Source: Albula goreensis
Taxonomy: Eukaryota > Chordata > Actinopteri > Albuliformes > Albulidae
Assembly (NCBI GenBank): GCA_022829145.1
Contig: CM040758.1
Coordinates: 26,712,075-26,776,074 of the forward strand
Length of the DNA: 64,000 nt
Direction: 5' to 3'
Made by a program: the position numbers and the translations under genes. The notes under the pieces were generated by a model. The model was not told where the DNA came from. It made no database searches and worked only from the letters and a program-made list of their open reading frames with translations. The first letter of the stretch is position 1. Every line of letters begins with the position of its first letter. Below are positions 22,808 to 34,882 of the stretch, piece after piece.

Positions 22808-23314
22808 GTATCCTATTCAGCCATTTCTTCTAATAATTTGTCTTTGTGCCTTCACTGTATAATGTAGGTGCGGAGATTTATTCCGCCTGCTATCCTACAG
22901 CCTGATGAAGCTTTTCTTCAAATACCGTTATGTTTGCGTCAGTCTGATTGTCTTCTACACATGCGTCTTTTATTGCCTTTTATTCTTTGGTTTCCTCTGC
23001 TCTTGGCAGTGTAGGATAAGCTGTTGTAAGGTACAGTGCCTAGTGCATAACTGCGAGGTTTTGCACACAACTAGAAAGATAGAGATTATGGTCATTCTTG
23101 TAATAATTTATCATCATATTAACAATATGCGTATTTTTGAACGTCAAGGACTGTTCGGTATTTCTGTATTGATAATGCTTGTCGTTGCTTTTCAGATGTT
23201 TGTAATTTGGCGCGCTGCTGGTTACTGTTTACTGCTGTTTAAATATCATGTTCTACAAAATATAGAACTAGCGTGTAATGACGTGGGACAAAGTGATAGC
23301 AAGCTCTCTCTCTC

Positions 23315-23320
<6 letters not shown>

Positions 23321-23375
<55 letters not shown>
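23321..23375. repeat. (CT)n microsatellite
   Basis: A pure CT run ending 36 bases before the acceptor of the first coding exon of the plus-strand MS4A-like gene. It may serve as its polypyrimidine tract. Confidence 0.95.
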
Positions 23376-23379
<4 letters not shown>

Positions 23380-23417
23380 CACACACACTCAAACCACACA
23401 TGCACACGCAGGTGGTA

Positions 23418-26400
23418 ATGGCCGTGTCAGTTGCAAGAGACCTGTCCGTGACAGTGTCTGACCACACCATGGACAAACTGGCAGAGAGACAGCAAGCACT
23501 GCGCGAAGGCATTCAGAAAGGAGAGCCCAAGGTCCTTGGTGTGAGTAGAGGCTGGCCGGAGATGGCAACGTAAAGTAAACTGACAGAGATTTCAGCTACC
23601 TCTGTTTGATATCAACGTTTGTAATCAATGCATGGTTTCAAACTTGTGTTATTAATTCAAAAACCTTACCATCCCATGACAGAATCATTTTGGTCTGAAC
23701 ATTGGCAAAACGAGGCCTACATATTTCTTCTGAAGTAGCTATCATTGGGAAATTCTTTTTAAAAAAGAGGACTCCAGCCACCCGTTAGCATCTTTGACAG
23801 ATGACCTGGAGACCATGGCCTCCATTTTAAAGTGTTTTTAAATAAAGCTGTGCTCTCAGGGGGTGCTGTGACCCCTCCTCTTCTCCTCACACAGGTTTCC
23901 CAGCTCATGGTTGGTGTGACCGTTATCTCCTACTCGCTCCCTCTGCTGTCCACAGAATTCACTGAGGTCATGACCTTTGGGGTGCCCTGGTGGAGTGGGA
24001 TCATGGTAAAAAAAAAAACTAATAATAATAATAATAATAATAGTAATAAAAACACCCAATCAGATACACTTGACTTATTCATGGTCACCAATGGAATCAT
24101 GTGGGGAAACAAAGCTATCCAATCAGAGTGAACAGTGTGAAATCACAGTATGCCAGGCCCTCTAGTCTATAATACAGTCTTAACGTGACACATTGATGCA
24201 TGTTTTTAAAGTGTAATGTGTAGGGTGCTGATCTTGTCACAGAGAGGTTGCAGGTTCATTTCCAAAGAAGGGTAATGCCATCGTACCCTAGAGCAAAGAT
24301 AGTCCACTTTGGTTCAGTAAATGCCTAACTGTTAAAATTGGTTAGCATGCAAAGTGTAAAGCCTGTCAGTTGCGCTGGAAAAGAGTGTCTGCAGAGTGCC
24401 AGAAATGTAACACTGCTGTCACAGCTGCGCATGCCTGTAATGCCGCTGTCACTGCTGTGCATGCCTGTAACGCTGCTGTCACAGCTGCGCATGCCTGCAA
24501 CGCCGCTGTCACAGCTGCGCATGCCTGTAACGCCGCTGTCACTGCTGCGCATGCCTGCAACGCCGCTGTCACTGCTGCGCATGCCTGTAACGCCGCTGTC
24601 ACAGCTGCGCATGCCTGTAACGCCGCTGTCACAGCTGCGCATGCCTGTAACGCCGCTGTCACACCTAACGCCGCTGTCACAGCTGCGCATGCCTGTAACG
24701 CCGCTGTCACAGCTGCGCATGCCTGTAACTCCGCTGTCAGCTGCATGCCTGCGCATGCCTGCCTAACGCCGCTGTCACAGCTGCGTCACATGCTGTCACA
24801 GCTGCGCATGCCTGTAACGCCGCTGTCACAGCTGCGCATGCCTGTGACTCTGAGGCTCCGGGTTTGAGTCCCAGCCAGGCCACGAGTTGAGTCCAGGCCA
24901 AGCAGAGCAAAACCCTCTGCAGAAAACACCTGCTATTGGCTTCACAGCTTTGCTTAGTTTTACTAAAAAATACCCAGCCCCTAGCGTGTCATCCAATGAG
25001 ATGTTTCTGGACATACACATTGGTTTCGATGAGTCCAACTGAGATTGAGCTGAACTATTTTCTTCTAAAAAAGTTGTCAGGTTCTGGCATTATAAAGTTA
25101 CATTTATTGTTGACAAACTCATCACAACAGTAGACTGCATTGATGCGCCAACACCTAAATTTTACTGCCTTTTTTATTTAATCCAATTGAAATTGCAACA
25201 CCTCGACAACCTTGCGCAGATGCAATGCCCCACTGGCCAGTTAGGGGCCTGCAGGTTTGTGAGCTGCACATAGGTGGACTCTGTGTTCTGTCATAGTTAT
25301 TGCTTTGGAGCAGTGCATCAGACAACGCTATTTCTAAAGATATAATCAAATACTCATTACCCTCCATGATTTCTGCAGCTATTCCAGACTGTCATTACTC
25401 CTATCTGTTGTTTGGCCTGTCTGGGACTGCTGTAAGGAATGTACTTTTTTTTTTCGTGATCTTTTGCAGTTCATTGTAACAGGAGCCGTTGCCATAGCGA
25501 TGGAGAAGCACGCCAATATGAAATTTGTGAGTGCATATGCAATAATGAGGTTTTTCTGTACACTGTACAGCACAGAGTGGTCCCAACATGCTGTAATCTG
25601 TAGAGACAGGGGGAGCTAACTCTGTCCCTGGTAAAACCCATGGTCCCCAAGTTCCTACAGGGCAGGAAAGAATTTTTTTTTAATTCTACCATGCATAAAA
25701 AAAGAAAAAGACAAAATCAGACTAAAACAGGTTAAAAAGTTAATAGGCTGTCAGACATTATTTCAGCAGCATTGATTTGAAATGAATAAAATAGATGTAA
25801 ACAGTTAAGGAAAACCCCTGCTTTCAAATGATACAAGAGTTGGCAATGGTGATTTTAATGGTTAAGGGAAATGAACTTGCAGGCCGGGCCTTGCCCGTGG
25901 CATTACCATTGAGAGTGTGAAAGCTCAGTGACGTCAGTACAATGTGTAATTGAATGGACAGCATTTAACACATCAGCACTGTGCAAGACGCTGTGGGTTG
26001 GAATGGAGGTGTAAAGTGTGTGTGTGTGTGTGTGTCTCCCCCAGCTGTGTGTGTGTTTGAGCACCACTGGAGCATCTCTGCTGGTCTCGCTCATCGCTCT
26101 CATCTTCTACTTCGTGGATCTGGAGAACAACCCAAGCAAAGGATGCATAGAGCCCTCCTGCATGGCGGAGCACCATTCCATCGTGAGTGACCCTAGTGTG
26201 TGTGTGTGTGTGTGATCCTGGCCATATGCATGTGTGTGTGTGCACATGTATTTTAGAAACAGAGTCAACAAACGTCAGTGTGTGGTCGAATCTGTGTGCG
26301 TTTAAGAGAAAGATATTTCCCATGTGTGTATGTGTATATATTTTGTGTCAACACATGCACATACATGGGCAGTAGCGCACACACACACACACACACACAA

Positions 26401-28039
26401 TGTAAGCATGTCTGATTCTCCCTTTCTTCCTCCTCATAATGATGTTATAATTTATTGGTTGTATCATTGTGGATGTTCGTTTTATTGCCTGTTTATAGAG
26501 AACAGTGGGATTGCATATTGGGTGTTTGACTCACTGTCTCACTGGTGGTCCTTTTGCCGATGATCACATCACACTGCTCTGTATTGTTTTAATTGTGAGA
26601 GGACTTATATGCACTAAGTCACCACAGTCATGCGATATTAATCAAATACGACAAAAAAACACCCAGTCCAGCAGTCTGAAACAAAACACAAACAGTGTTA
26701 CATTTCAAAATGAACAATCTCAGCAACATATCAACAAATTAAAAGTAAAACACATATAAGTAACAAATAACAAACATACATGGTATCCTTACGCAGTTCT
26801 AGGTGCTCAATAATGTGAAAACTAATTAACCACAAAGCTGCCAACAGAAACAACAAACTAAAACAAAGTGGTTTACGGTTTACTAAATTGGAATTAATGA
26901 GTGTCCTGAGAAAAGTCCAAAGAAATATCCTGAGAAATGTCCGAAGTGATGACGTGGAGCCTGAGAAATGTCCGAAGTGATGATGTGGAGCCTGAGAAAT
27001 GTCCGTGGAGCCTGAGAAATGTCCGAAGTGATGACGTGGAGCCTGAGAAATGTCCGAAGTGATGACGTGGAGCCTGAGAAATGTCCGAAGGGATGACGTG
27101 GAGCCTGAGAAATGTCCGAAGTGATGACGTGGAGCTTGGCATCCTTTTAAAGTTTCTGCTCGGCGATGATCACAGTGTCCTCAGAATGCTGCATCTTATA
27201 ACCCGGTTTCTCGTGATGATCGGGATGCTAACTCGTCATAATGACAGTAGTCGGCGATGTAGCTGTTTTCGCATCTTCTACAAGTGTTGCCTAGCGATGA
27301 TATTAATGTTCAAAGCTAAATCCAAATATCTCTCTCTCTCTCTCAGATTTTCTGCAGGGGTGTGAAGTCTTGCCTCCTTCTTTTCACCATCGTACAGACA
27401 GTTATTTCATCCATTTTGGTCTATAATCTCTTCAAGGAACGGAGGATTTTCAGCCAATACACGGTGAGAGCGAGAGGCAGGGGACCCTCTGCTCCTTACC
27501 TCACACCTCTCATTTTCATTCTGTGCTTTCTAGCAGTCTACCCTTTGCCCTTCCTCCTGAAATCAATCAGAGACAGGTGAAGGTGCCTGTCAAATGACCT
27601 GTTTCTAGATAAAACCTGTTATATAAAATGATGTAACTCAGATGCTGGTCAGATTCTTAGAGGATGTTTCCCTGGGAGCCTGCAGTATTTGGCCCATGCC
27701 ACCTCTTGCTATGAGACACTTGTGCCTTCACTTCCAGTAGATTGCCCCAGTTGTATATGTATGCTTGAAACGTACATTGAGAGGCGAACTGTGTAAGATG
27801 AACTGCTTAAGACATTTAACCAAAATTACACCAAACACAGGTGGAGCTACCATATTGACACCAGGATCTCACTAATATGAACCTATCAAATGTGTCTTTG
27901 ACAGGTTATTTTTCTTCTACTGTTTTTTGGTGCCTCTGGTGGTAATGAAGCCTTTAATGTTTCTGTCTCTCCATTTCAGACTCTAAACCAGCTTATTCCT
28001 CCCACTCCGACTACAGAGGTGCCTGCGGAATTAAACTGA
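23418..28039 (+). CDS. MS4A-like four-transmembrane protein (plus-strand member)
   Basis: Six coding exons: 23418-23540, 23895-24005, 25470-25526, 26045-26182, 27347-27463 and 27980-28039, all phase 0, giving 201 residues. The start is MAVSVARDLSVTVSDHTMDK. The family signature GEPKVLG, then VSQLMVGVTVISYSLPLL, forms TM1. PWWSGIM followed by FIVTGAVAIAMEK is TM2 with the classic MS4A ending. TM3 is STTGASLLVSLIALIFYFVD. A loop follows with two Cys (GCIEPSCMAE). TM4 is SCLLLFTIVQTVISSILVYN, followed by a short tail. MS4A proteins are CD20-like membrane proteins of leukocytes and other cells. It resembles the fish ms4a17a group from memory, but I do not assign a symbol. The open frame extends 171 codons upstream to 22905, but that stretch is a repeat-rich intron behind a CAG acceptor at 23409-23411. 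Head to head with the minus-strand member. Confidence 0.85.
24408..24850. repeat. 30-bp minisatellite, about 14 copies
   Basis: The unit is GCCGCTGTCACAGCTGCGCA followed by TGCCTGTAAC. It is intronic in the plus-strand MS4A-like gene (between exons 2 and 3). Because the period is a multiple of three, most frames stay open on both strands and give spurious repeat peptides (142-165 codons). GCGCATGC and CAGCTG in every unit make it rich in short palindromes. Confidence 0.97.
26925..27135. repeat. 31-bp minisatellite, about seven copies
   Basis: The unit is GAGCCTGAGAAATGTCCGAA followed by GTGATGACGTG; one copy is truncated (about 27005). It lies in the intron before the fifth coding exon of the plus-strand MS4A-like gene. 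The unit contains a TGACGT half-CRE. Confidence 0.95.
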
Positions 28040-28226
28040 CCAATCACTGCTGCAGTTACTCACCCCTGTGGGCATCCACGTGTCTCTATTGTTGCCTGCT
28101 ATTGGCTGTGAAGTATAATGTCATATTATATATACTTTTATGATAAAATTCTGTGTGTTCATGGGGATGCCCAGTGGTCGGTTTACAATGTTTACCTTTA
28201 CTGAGGTCACATACCTGTTTGCCTTA

Positions 28227-28232
28227 AATAAA
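28227..28232 (+). other. poly(A) signal of the plus-strand MS4A-like gene
   Basis: AATAAA about 190 bases after the stop codon at 28037-28039. It is the first canonical hexamer downstream. Confidence 0.65.
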
Positions 28233-28775
28233 AATATCATTTATACATAACCAGTTTCAGTATGTCTTCCCCATATTCTCTTTTTTAACAGATTTGGAAT
28301 GTCCAGTTTTGAAGTATCATACATAGCAAACCAATGTCTGTGTTTTTTGTGTTGGTTTCCATAAAGGGTTTTTGTTTTATGCAGCCAATCAGGCACAGTC
28401 TTTCAGTGCTGCTGGCATGGTCCATTTCATGCATCAGACGCCTGGGCATAACACTATAGCGAACCCCGGGGGCAGCAGTGAAATACCGTGGGTAGGGTTT
28501 GGGAGCTGGGCTTCTAACCCCACAGGGCTGCAGGATTAATGGCCAGGCAGGGCTCTGTCTGTGTACCTCTTAGCAAGGCTCATCATCAGAACCATTTCAG
28601 TGAATCTCTCGTTTTCTCACAGAGTCACAGGTCATGACACTGAAAATGCATGTGCATAAATTTTAACATGTGCAATAGTGCAATAGGCTCATGTTTACTG
28701 GTCTAAGCAAAAGCATACGCAAAATGCTTATGGGTAGGCGTGGTGCTATGAAGGAATATGCCTCCCAAAAAACAC

Positions 28776-28980
28776 ACACATGCACAGACGCATACACACA
28801 CACACAGATACACAGTCACACACACACATGCACGCACGCACACACACACAGATACACAGTCACACATGCACACACACACACACACAGATACACAGTCACA
28901 CACACACATGCACACACAGATGCACAGACACATACACACAGTCTCACACATACACACAGTCACACACACACACACACAGT
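28776..28980. repeat. (CA)n compound microsatellite
   Basis: CA runs are broken by a GATACACAGTCACACA motif that recurs four to five times, giving a higher-order period near 45 bases. Confidence 0.95.
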
Positions 28981-29164
28981 TCAGGCCCTTGTGTGGTAGC
29001 TCAATCCTCTGGAGATCAGACGCGCAGAGCGAGGTTTGGTTTGTGATTAGTGCACCGCGAGGGCCCTTCTCTAATCATCAGAATTGAATGCTATCCTCCC
29101 AAAGCCGCATGCCTGCCTCTCACTCTCTGCTGGGTGTTTTTGGGGAGGACGTTTTTGCTCCTAT

Positions 29165-29525
29165 GATCTCTCTCTTTCCCTCCCTCCCTCCCTCCCTCCC
29201 TCCCCCTCATTTTCCTGTTTTCTTACAATCCTCTCATTCATAACCACCAAGACCAAAACAACAGCATTCCTGTCTGTGATTGAAACCAGACCTCTTCCTG
29301 CTTTCACTGACTTATTGTCTCTCTTTTTCTCCCTCTCTCTCCCTCTCTCTGTCTTTCTCTCACTCTGCTTGCTGGCTCAGTCTCTCCAGCTCCATCCCTC
29401 TCTCTTTCATCCTAGTTTTCTCCTCGTATTGTCTCTCTCTGTCTCTAAATTTCCACTGTTTTCTCCCTCTGTCTCTCTGCCTCCTGCTCTCTCCCTCTCT
29501 TTGTCTAACTCTCTCTCTCTCCCAC
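29165..29525. repeat. polypyrimidine (CT/CCCT) tract
   Basis: Over 350 bases of strongly C/T-biased sequence on plus with TCTCTCTC and CCTCCCTC blocks. The Ser/Leu/Pro-rich open frames across it are compositional artefacts. Confidence 0.85.
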
Positions 29526-30268
29526 ATGGGTCCGGCCTGTTGATCTGTCTCAGCTGTTTAACTTCAGAACGTGAGGGGCCATGGAGACATCCCCCACCCC
29601 CTCCCCAGTGACCATGTGACCATGTCTCCTCTATAAATGGTAATAAAATGGTAATACTCCATGTAACTCAGTTACGGTGCTCCAGCGCGCTCAGGGTCTC
29701 TCTGTGTGCTTCTACAGCACTGCTGCCTGGAAACAAACACAGACGCTGGAATTCCTCCAGAGGGATGTGCTGCTGAACTCATTCTCCTGGTCAAAGTTCG
29801 ACCTGTTCCGAAATGAGGAGGATGCCGAATGCCAAGCTAAAAAAAACAAAAAAACAACCCCACTTTTTCAGCCCTTTATTTCACAGCTCATGCCTGTTTT
29901 TTTTTTTTTTTTTTTGTTTTGTTTTTTTTTTTTTACATGATGCCGGAAATTTGGTACATTTTTAATTTCCATTGAAAGTCTGCAGTTAATTTACATTTGA
30001 TCTTAATCAAAGAAAGTGTTTTTCTTTTATTTTAATGCAAAAGAGCCCCAGGGCTTACCTCAGATCTTTCCAGATTGCTTTTAATCAGGAAATACAGCCC
30101 CACTTGTAACAGCAGGCAGAGAGTTAACATTTATATGATTATGTTTGACTCATTTTTTAATGTAGCATGTGTTTGTGGACTAAGGTTTACTCAGTGGTTT
30201 GCCTTCTTACACAACAAAGCCTGTTATTTATTATATTCCCAGACCACCCCAAAGGACAATCTCAGGTC

Positions 30269-30785
30269 CAGTGTTGTAGTACTCGAGTCCAGAACTCGGA
30301 CTTGACTCAGACGACTCAGAGTCGTGTTTTTGGTGACTCGGACTTGGACTGGAGCAGTGGAGATTCGAGACTCAACTCGGTCTCGAGGTAGGTGACACGA
30401 CTACAACACTGACTGAGTGTAAAACTCAGAACGGCCTTTCCAGCAATCCCCATATACCACTTCCTTAAGTTATGTTATTGATTTATTTACACACAGCTGT
30501 GTTTACATGCATTGGAAGTGAAGTCCATTAATAAAAACCTGAAGCCATTAAAAATCTTTATGGTGAAAAAAGGCTGAAAAAAATTCTCTGTCCTCTTTAT
30601 TCCAGATTGATTGAAATTGATAACATTTATTACTCACACCTTGACTCAGACTCGGACTAACACTCAAGCAGCAGGGACTCAGACTCAAACAATACTGACA
30701 CGGACTTGGACCGGGACTTGGACTTGAGCAGTGGAGACTTGAGACTCGCCTTTGACTCGGAGTATGTGACTGGACTACAACGCTG
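30269..30785. mobile_element. MITE-like element with terminal CAGTGTTGTAG inverted repeats
   Basis: It starts CAGTGTTGTAG at 30269. The inverted end CTACAACACTG occurs at 30401-30411, and CTACAACGCTG at 30775-30785. The interior is full of GACTCGGACTTGGACT-type repeats at both ends, with unrelated sequence at 30412-30640 between them. Flanking octamers (CTCAGGTC and CCCAGGGG) match at five of eight positions, so an 8-bp target duplication of hAT type is possible but weak. No transposase frame is present. It could be one element with subterminal repeats or two nested copies. Confidence 0.55.
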
Positions 30786-31410
30786 CCCAGGGGTTCCAAG
30801 AGCTCCACTGATTTGAATCTCCACAGTTTACACAATGAGTTATTTAACTCATTGTATGGATTTGTGTTTCCCTGTCTGTATGTTATTCATTTATTTATTT
30901 ATTTGTGTATTTATTTGTTCTATGCTGTTAATGATTAAGGCCTAATTTCCCTATGGTGAATAATGAAACATCCATACTACGGTCAATGTACTCGTCATGC
31001 ACATTTTCATGCGCACACATACTGCTATCTGCTGGTTGTAAAGGGTAGTACATATCACCATCTCTCATCTACTGTAGGGTACAAGGGCGACGAGGGCACA
31101 GAGTGACCCCTTGAAATGAGCCTGGCCACCCCTCTTACCACCAAAGCCTTACATATGTCGTAGTTGACGACGTAGGTTTTTTTTTAACCCAGATAAGAGC
31201 AACATATGATCGACACGTCAAGATTCCTGTGCAGTTATCCTGTAGTGCGCGTCAGACAACCTTTCTTAGAACTTATGAAAATTTGAAGAAATACAAACAG
31301 GATTTACGTTCGTTCACCTTATAGGAAATATAACTTGGCAGATCTGTTGCACCGATAACACATGAGTCTTCCAGAATCATGGCAAAATTTTGAAACAATG
31401 GAATCCGCAG

Positions 31411-31640
31411 CGACGTCACAAAAGCACAGTAGCCTCAGGTGTGAATGCTGTTTAAATGTGCCTGAACTGGCGACATCACAGAAGCGTTACACTTCACCTT
31501 CTATAAATTAGGATCATTTGGAAAGTGTTTCACAAGCAAGTGGATCAGCAGGAAAGACACAGCCAAGAGAGGAAGCAGCAGAGGACAAATACGGAAACTA
31601 TCCGAGATAGAATTTAGTGGATTTAAAGTTTTAGCGTATT
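31411..31640 (+). promoter_or_regulatory. promoter-like segment without an assigned gene
   Basis: A CRE-like GCGACGTCACAAAAGC at about 31411 and a related GCGACATCACAGAAGC at about 31469 precede CTATAAATTA at about 31501. Downstream sequence is purine-rich and reaches a donor-like TTGG|GTATGT at about 31642. No coding exon could be linked to it. A possible but unproven downstream exon is 33880-33931 (acceptor CCCCAG, donor GTAAGT). Confidence 0.3.
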
Positions 31641-32684
31641 GGGTATGTATCTATGTCAAGTCTTAACTAGGATATGTGCTTTGGATATAACGTATGGCGC
31701 CTCAGCAGTTAAATTGGGATCTTAAGTGTAAGCACATTTGCAATTCATCACCAAGCCTTTCTCAGAACTAAAACCGAGACCGTAAGTTACCAAAAAGTTT
31801 CTAATTTTGTTGTTGTACCATGTGATGTATATAAACTGTACATATTGTTAGCAACCGTTGCACTAGCTACGGGTAATTGGGTAAAACGATACGACATTTT
31901 AAGTTTAAACAAACTGTTGAGGCCCATGGGTATGCCGTTAGCCGGCTAACTGATTGTTAGCTAGCTAAATGAGTTAGCTGATCTGCCTGCTAGGACATTC
32001 ATATAGCTAGCTCTTACTGAGTCTGCTCTCTAACAGTCGTAGCAAAGTGAATGTGAGACAGTACAGACGCGGACCGACCACATGGTTGACATTAACATTG
32101 CAGTAGGGTCCTCCAAAGTCACCGATTGCCTGAAGCAGGCACATGCAGTGATAATACCTGTTAAACCATTCTGGAGATAGTCAGGACACACTTCCTCTCT
32201 CCCTGTCTCTCTTTTCTCTTCTTCGGTGTCTCGTCTCCTGTCTCTGTCTTACTGGGTGAGTCTGACAGTCTGAAATGGAGCATGTCTCTAACTCGATTAC
32301 TGGATTCTGCATCTCGACGGCTCGTTATGAAGCAGTCGAAAATGATTGAGCAAACCCTCAACCTACCTAAACGTGTCCTCTAGCGACATTGATGCAAATG
32401 TAGCCAAAACGGATGCCCGAGAACGCTTTCACCTTTCACTGTGATTCACTGTGTTCCCTGTGCCCGTTGAGCAGTTTTGAGTGAGAGGTGCCCACTGAAT
32501 GCTGGGTATTGATTGTGTCATTTAATGAGCAAAGTAACTCTTCCTGTGAATCATAGAGTGGAAAACTTTTTGCCACCATCCATGACATTGCAGCAAGATG
32601 CGTATGTGTTGTCTAGTAACTCCAATATCAATGTTGCTGATTTAGAATGTGAATCAGAACATCTTACACGAGTCCTGCTGCACT

Positions 32685-32890
32685 TCCTCCATGGACGCAT
32701 GGACATCCTCTGGAGTGGAGCCCGGCAGCCGGGAGGAAAGCACGGATCAGTACGGATCTACACTCCCTCATAGAGGCACTGACCGTAGGGAACCCTGAAC
32801 TGAAGTCAGGGGTTATGGGTGATGTGCTTGTAACCTCTCCCCATCTTAGACTTTAGGTTGTGGATGTTGACAGCAGGGTTACACCCTGAA
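32685..32890. repeat. dispersed duplicate block, copy 1
   Basis: About 160-200 bases starting TCCTCCATGGACGCATGGAC are repeated at 33608-33805 in the same orientation. Identity is high through GATGTGCTTGTAACCTCTCC, then declines. Short indels (GGCAGC, a six-base TTGACA insertion in copy 2) separate the copies. No intact reading frame is shared. Confidence 0.9.
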
Positions 32891-33607
32891 TGAGAGGGCT
32901 GCAGTAGGGTGGGATTACCATGGGAACCGGATAACCATGGGAACCACAATAGGTTGCTTTGGAACGAGACACATTTTCCTGTGACAAACCTATAGGGCTG
33001 TACAGTTAGATAACAATATTTTATATTTAATTGTAACATTGCCAAAACTTGCAACATCAAAACTCAACCTTTACTTAAAAAATAGATGTTAAAATGTTTG
33101 TTGGGGTTAAAAAGGATGCGGTAAAATACTTTGCAGTAGTAATGGGGCAGGGAGGTTTAATTGAACCGAAAATGGGAGGAGCTACCATATCATAACTCAG
33201 TGATGTGGACCAGTGACCGTACTGGGTGTGGAGACAAAGACGTTTCTCATTGGTTCAAACAAATAGATGATTGACAGGTTAGTGTAGCTCCACCCTCATG
33301 GTGTTCATGACAGCTAGGTCAGTTAGCTAGCTAGATAACTTTCAGTCATAAAATGTGCTGAAAATTTTCCATTGGATGAACAATATTAGATGCAAATGTA
33401 AATATCGCCACTTTAGAATGCTAAATAGAATCATATTTACAATTTTTTAATGTATGGATTGCCAGTGTTTTTAGCTGACAAAACTATAACGTTTTTAAAA
33501 ATAGTATGCAAAAAGTTAATTAAAAAATAAAAGTAGTAAGCGGTTTAGGCGATTTTAGCTTGGGGGGGTTGGGGGGGACATAAGTTCTGCTGTCCCCCCC
33601 CTCCCCC

Positions 33608-33805
33608 TCCTCCATGGACGCATGGACATTGACATCCTCAGGAGTGGAGCCCCAGCCGCCGGGAGGAAAGCACGGATCTACACTCCCTCATGGAGGCACC
33701 GACCGTAGGGAACCCTGAACTGAAGTCAGGGGTTATGGGTGATGTGCTTGTAACCTCTCCCCATATTTTTAGCTTGATGACACTGACAGCAGGCGTATAC
33801 CCTGA
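33608..33805. repeat. dispersed duplicate block, copy 2
   Basis: Second copy of the 32685-32890 block, about 920 bases downstream. It is preceded by G- and C-runs (33560-33610) and followed by a possible exon-like segment, 33880-33931, bounded by CCCCAG and GTAAGT. Confidence 0.9.
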
Positions 33806-34624
33806 CCTGATGTCAGGATTACATGGAGGATGCTTCGATCTTTATGGATTTTAAGGATTTCCTCTGTTCTTATATTCCCCAGTGATCTCTTTGCTCCCAA
33901 CATGCAGGACTTCTTCATTCATTGTCCTGATAGTAAGTACCAGAAGCGGTGGAGTAGGTCTGGGTGATAGATCGGATATGTTCAATATACGCGATGTTTT
34001 TTTTTTTTTTTTTTTTTTTAAAGATACAAGACATTCCCATATCGTAATATCGGATTAGGGTGTTTGTTTTAAAAAAACTACAGCGTTTAACAGGCACAAG
34101 TTCTCTGACTTGCACGCATTCTCTCTCTCTCTCAAACGCACGCACGCGCGTACACCATGCCTAATCGTTGTTGTGTCAGGTGTCCTGATAGTTGAAAGTC
34201 TAAGAGAACCGCGAAGAGCCGGCTGCTAGAGCTGAGGAAGACCTAATTCCGAAAAAGTCTCGCGTCTGTTGTATGGGAGTGGTTTGGATTCAAAAGGAAA
34301 CTTTTTGTGCACACTCTTCTGTAAATTATGACACAAAAATATTGCAAAAAAAGGTAGCAGCACCACAAATTCATAACACCAACTCAAACCACACTGTAAG
34401 ACTAGTTCTGCTAATGTTACCGTAGTAAGAGAGATGCTGTGTGTGCGGTAATCAATTATCCCGTCTGAACAATCTATTTGAACTTAACAGCAGCTACTAA
34501 AAGACGTGCTGTGCGCAGCTGTCATTTTTAAACAGATACAGGCTGTTTAACATTATACTTCGTTTTGGCTTCAACTCAAGAGATTTAAAATATTAAAATA
34601 CTGCGATATATATTGCATATTGCC

Positions 34625-34882
34625 TTCAATGCCGAGAACTGGACCCTACCTATCTAACTATTATTTAGTGCATCGTTTACTTTTTTCTGCCCAGTGCCAG
34701 CCAGAAGCAGATGGGCTCCCCCTCTGAGCCAGGTTCTGCTCAAGGTTTCTTCCTGTCATTCAGGGAGTTTTTCCTTGCCGCTGTCGCCCTTGGCTTGCTC
34801 TGAGGGGGTTTCAGGCCTGGGATCCATGTAAAGGTGCTTTGCGACAACTCGTACGAAGCGCTTCACAAATAAAACTGAATTG
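34625..34882 (+). mobile_element. dispersed teleost repeat (SINE/MITE-like tail)
   Basis: Contains the widely recurring fish sequence with CTCAAGGTTTCTTCCTGTCA, GGGAGTTTTTCCTTGCCGCT, GTCGCCCTTGGCTTGCTC, and the end GCTTTGCGACAACTCGTACG then AAGCGCTTCACAAATAAAAC. From memory this tail is spread through many teleost genomes. I cannot say which class it belongs to. No coding capacity. Confidence 0.6.

Noticed and set aside
22905..23417. 171-codon upstream extension of the plus-strand MS4A-like first exon, hydrophobic at its start
   Set aside because: It runs through a (CT)n tract and a CAG acceptor just before the family-typical MAVSVARD start; it is best read as intron.
24325..24867. Four overlapping 126-165-codon frames on both strands
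   Set aside because: Read-through of the 30-bp minisatellite.
29713..29850. Exon-like segment after CTTCTACAG encoding CCLETNTDAGIPPEGCAAEL
   Set aside because: No donor in a sensible place, no partner exon and no recognised domain.
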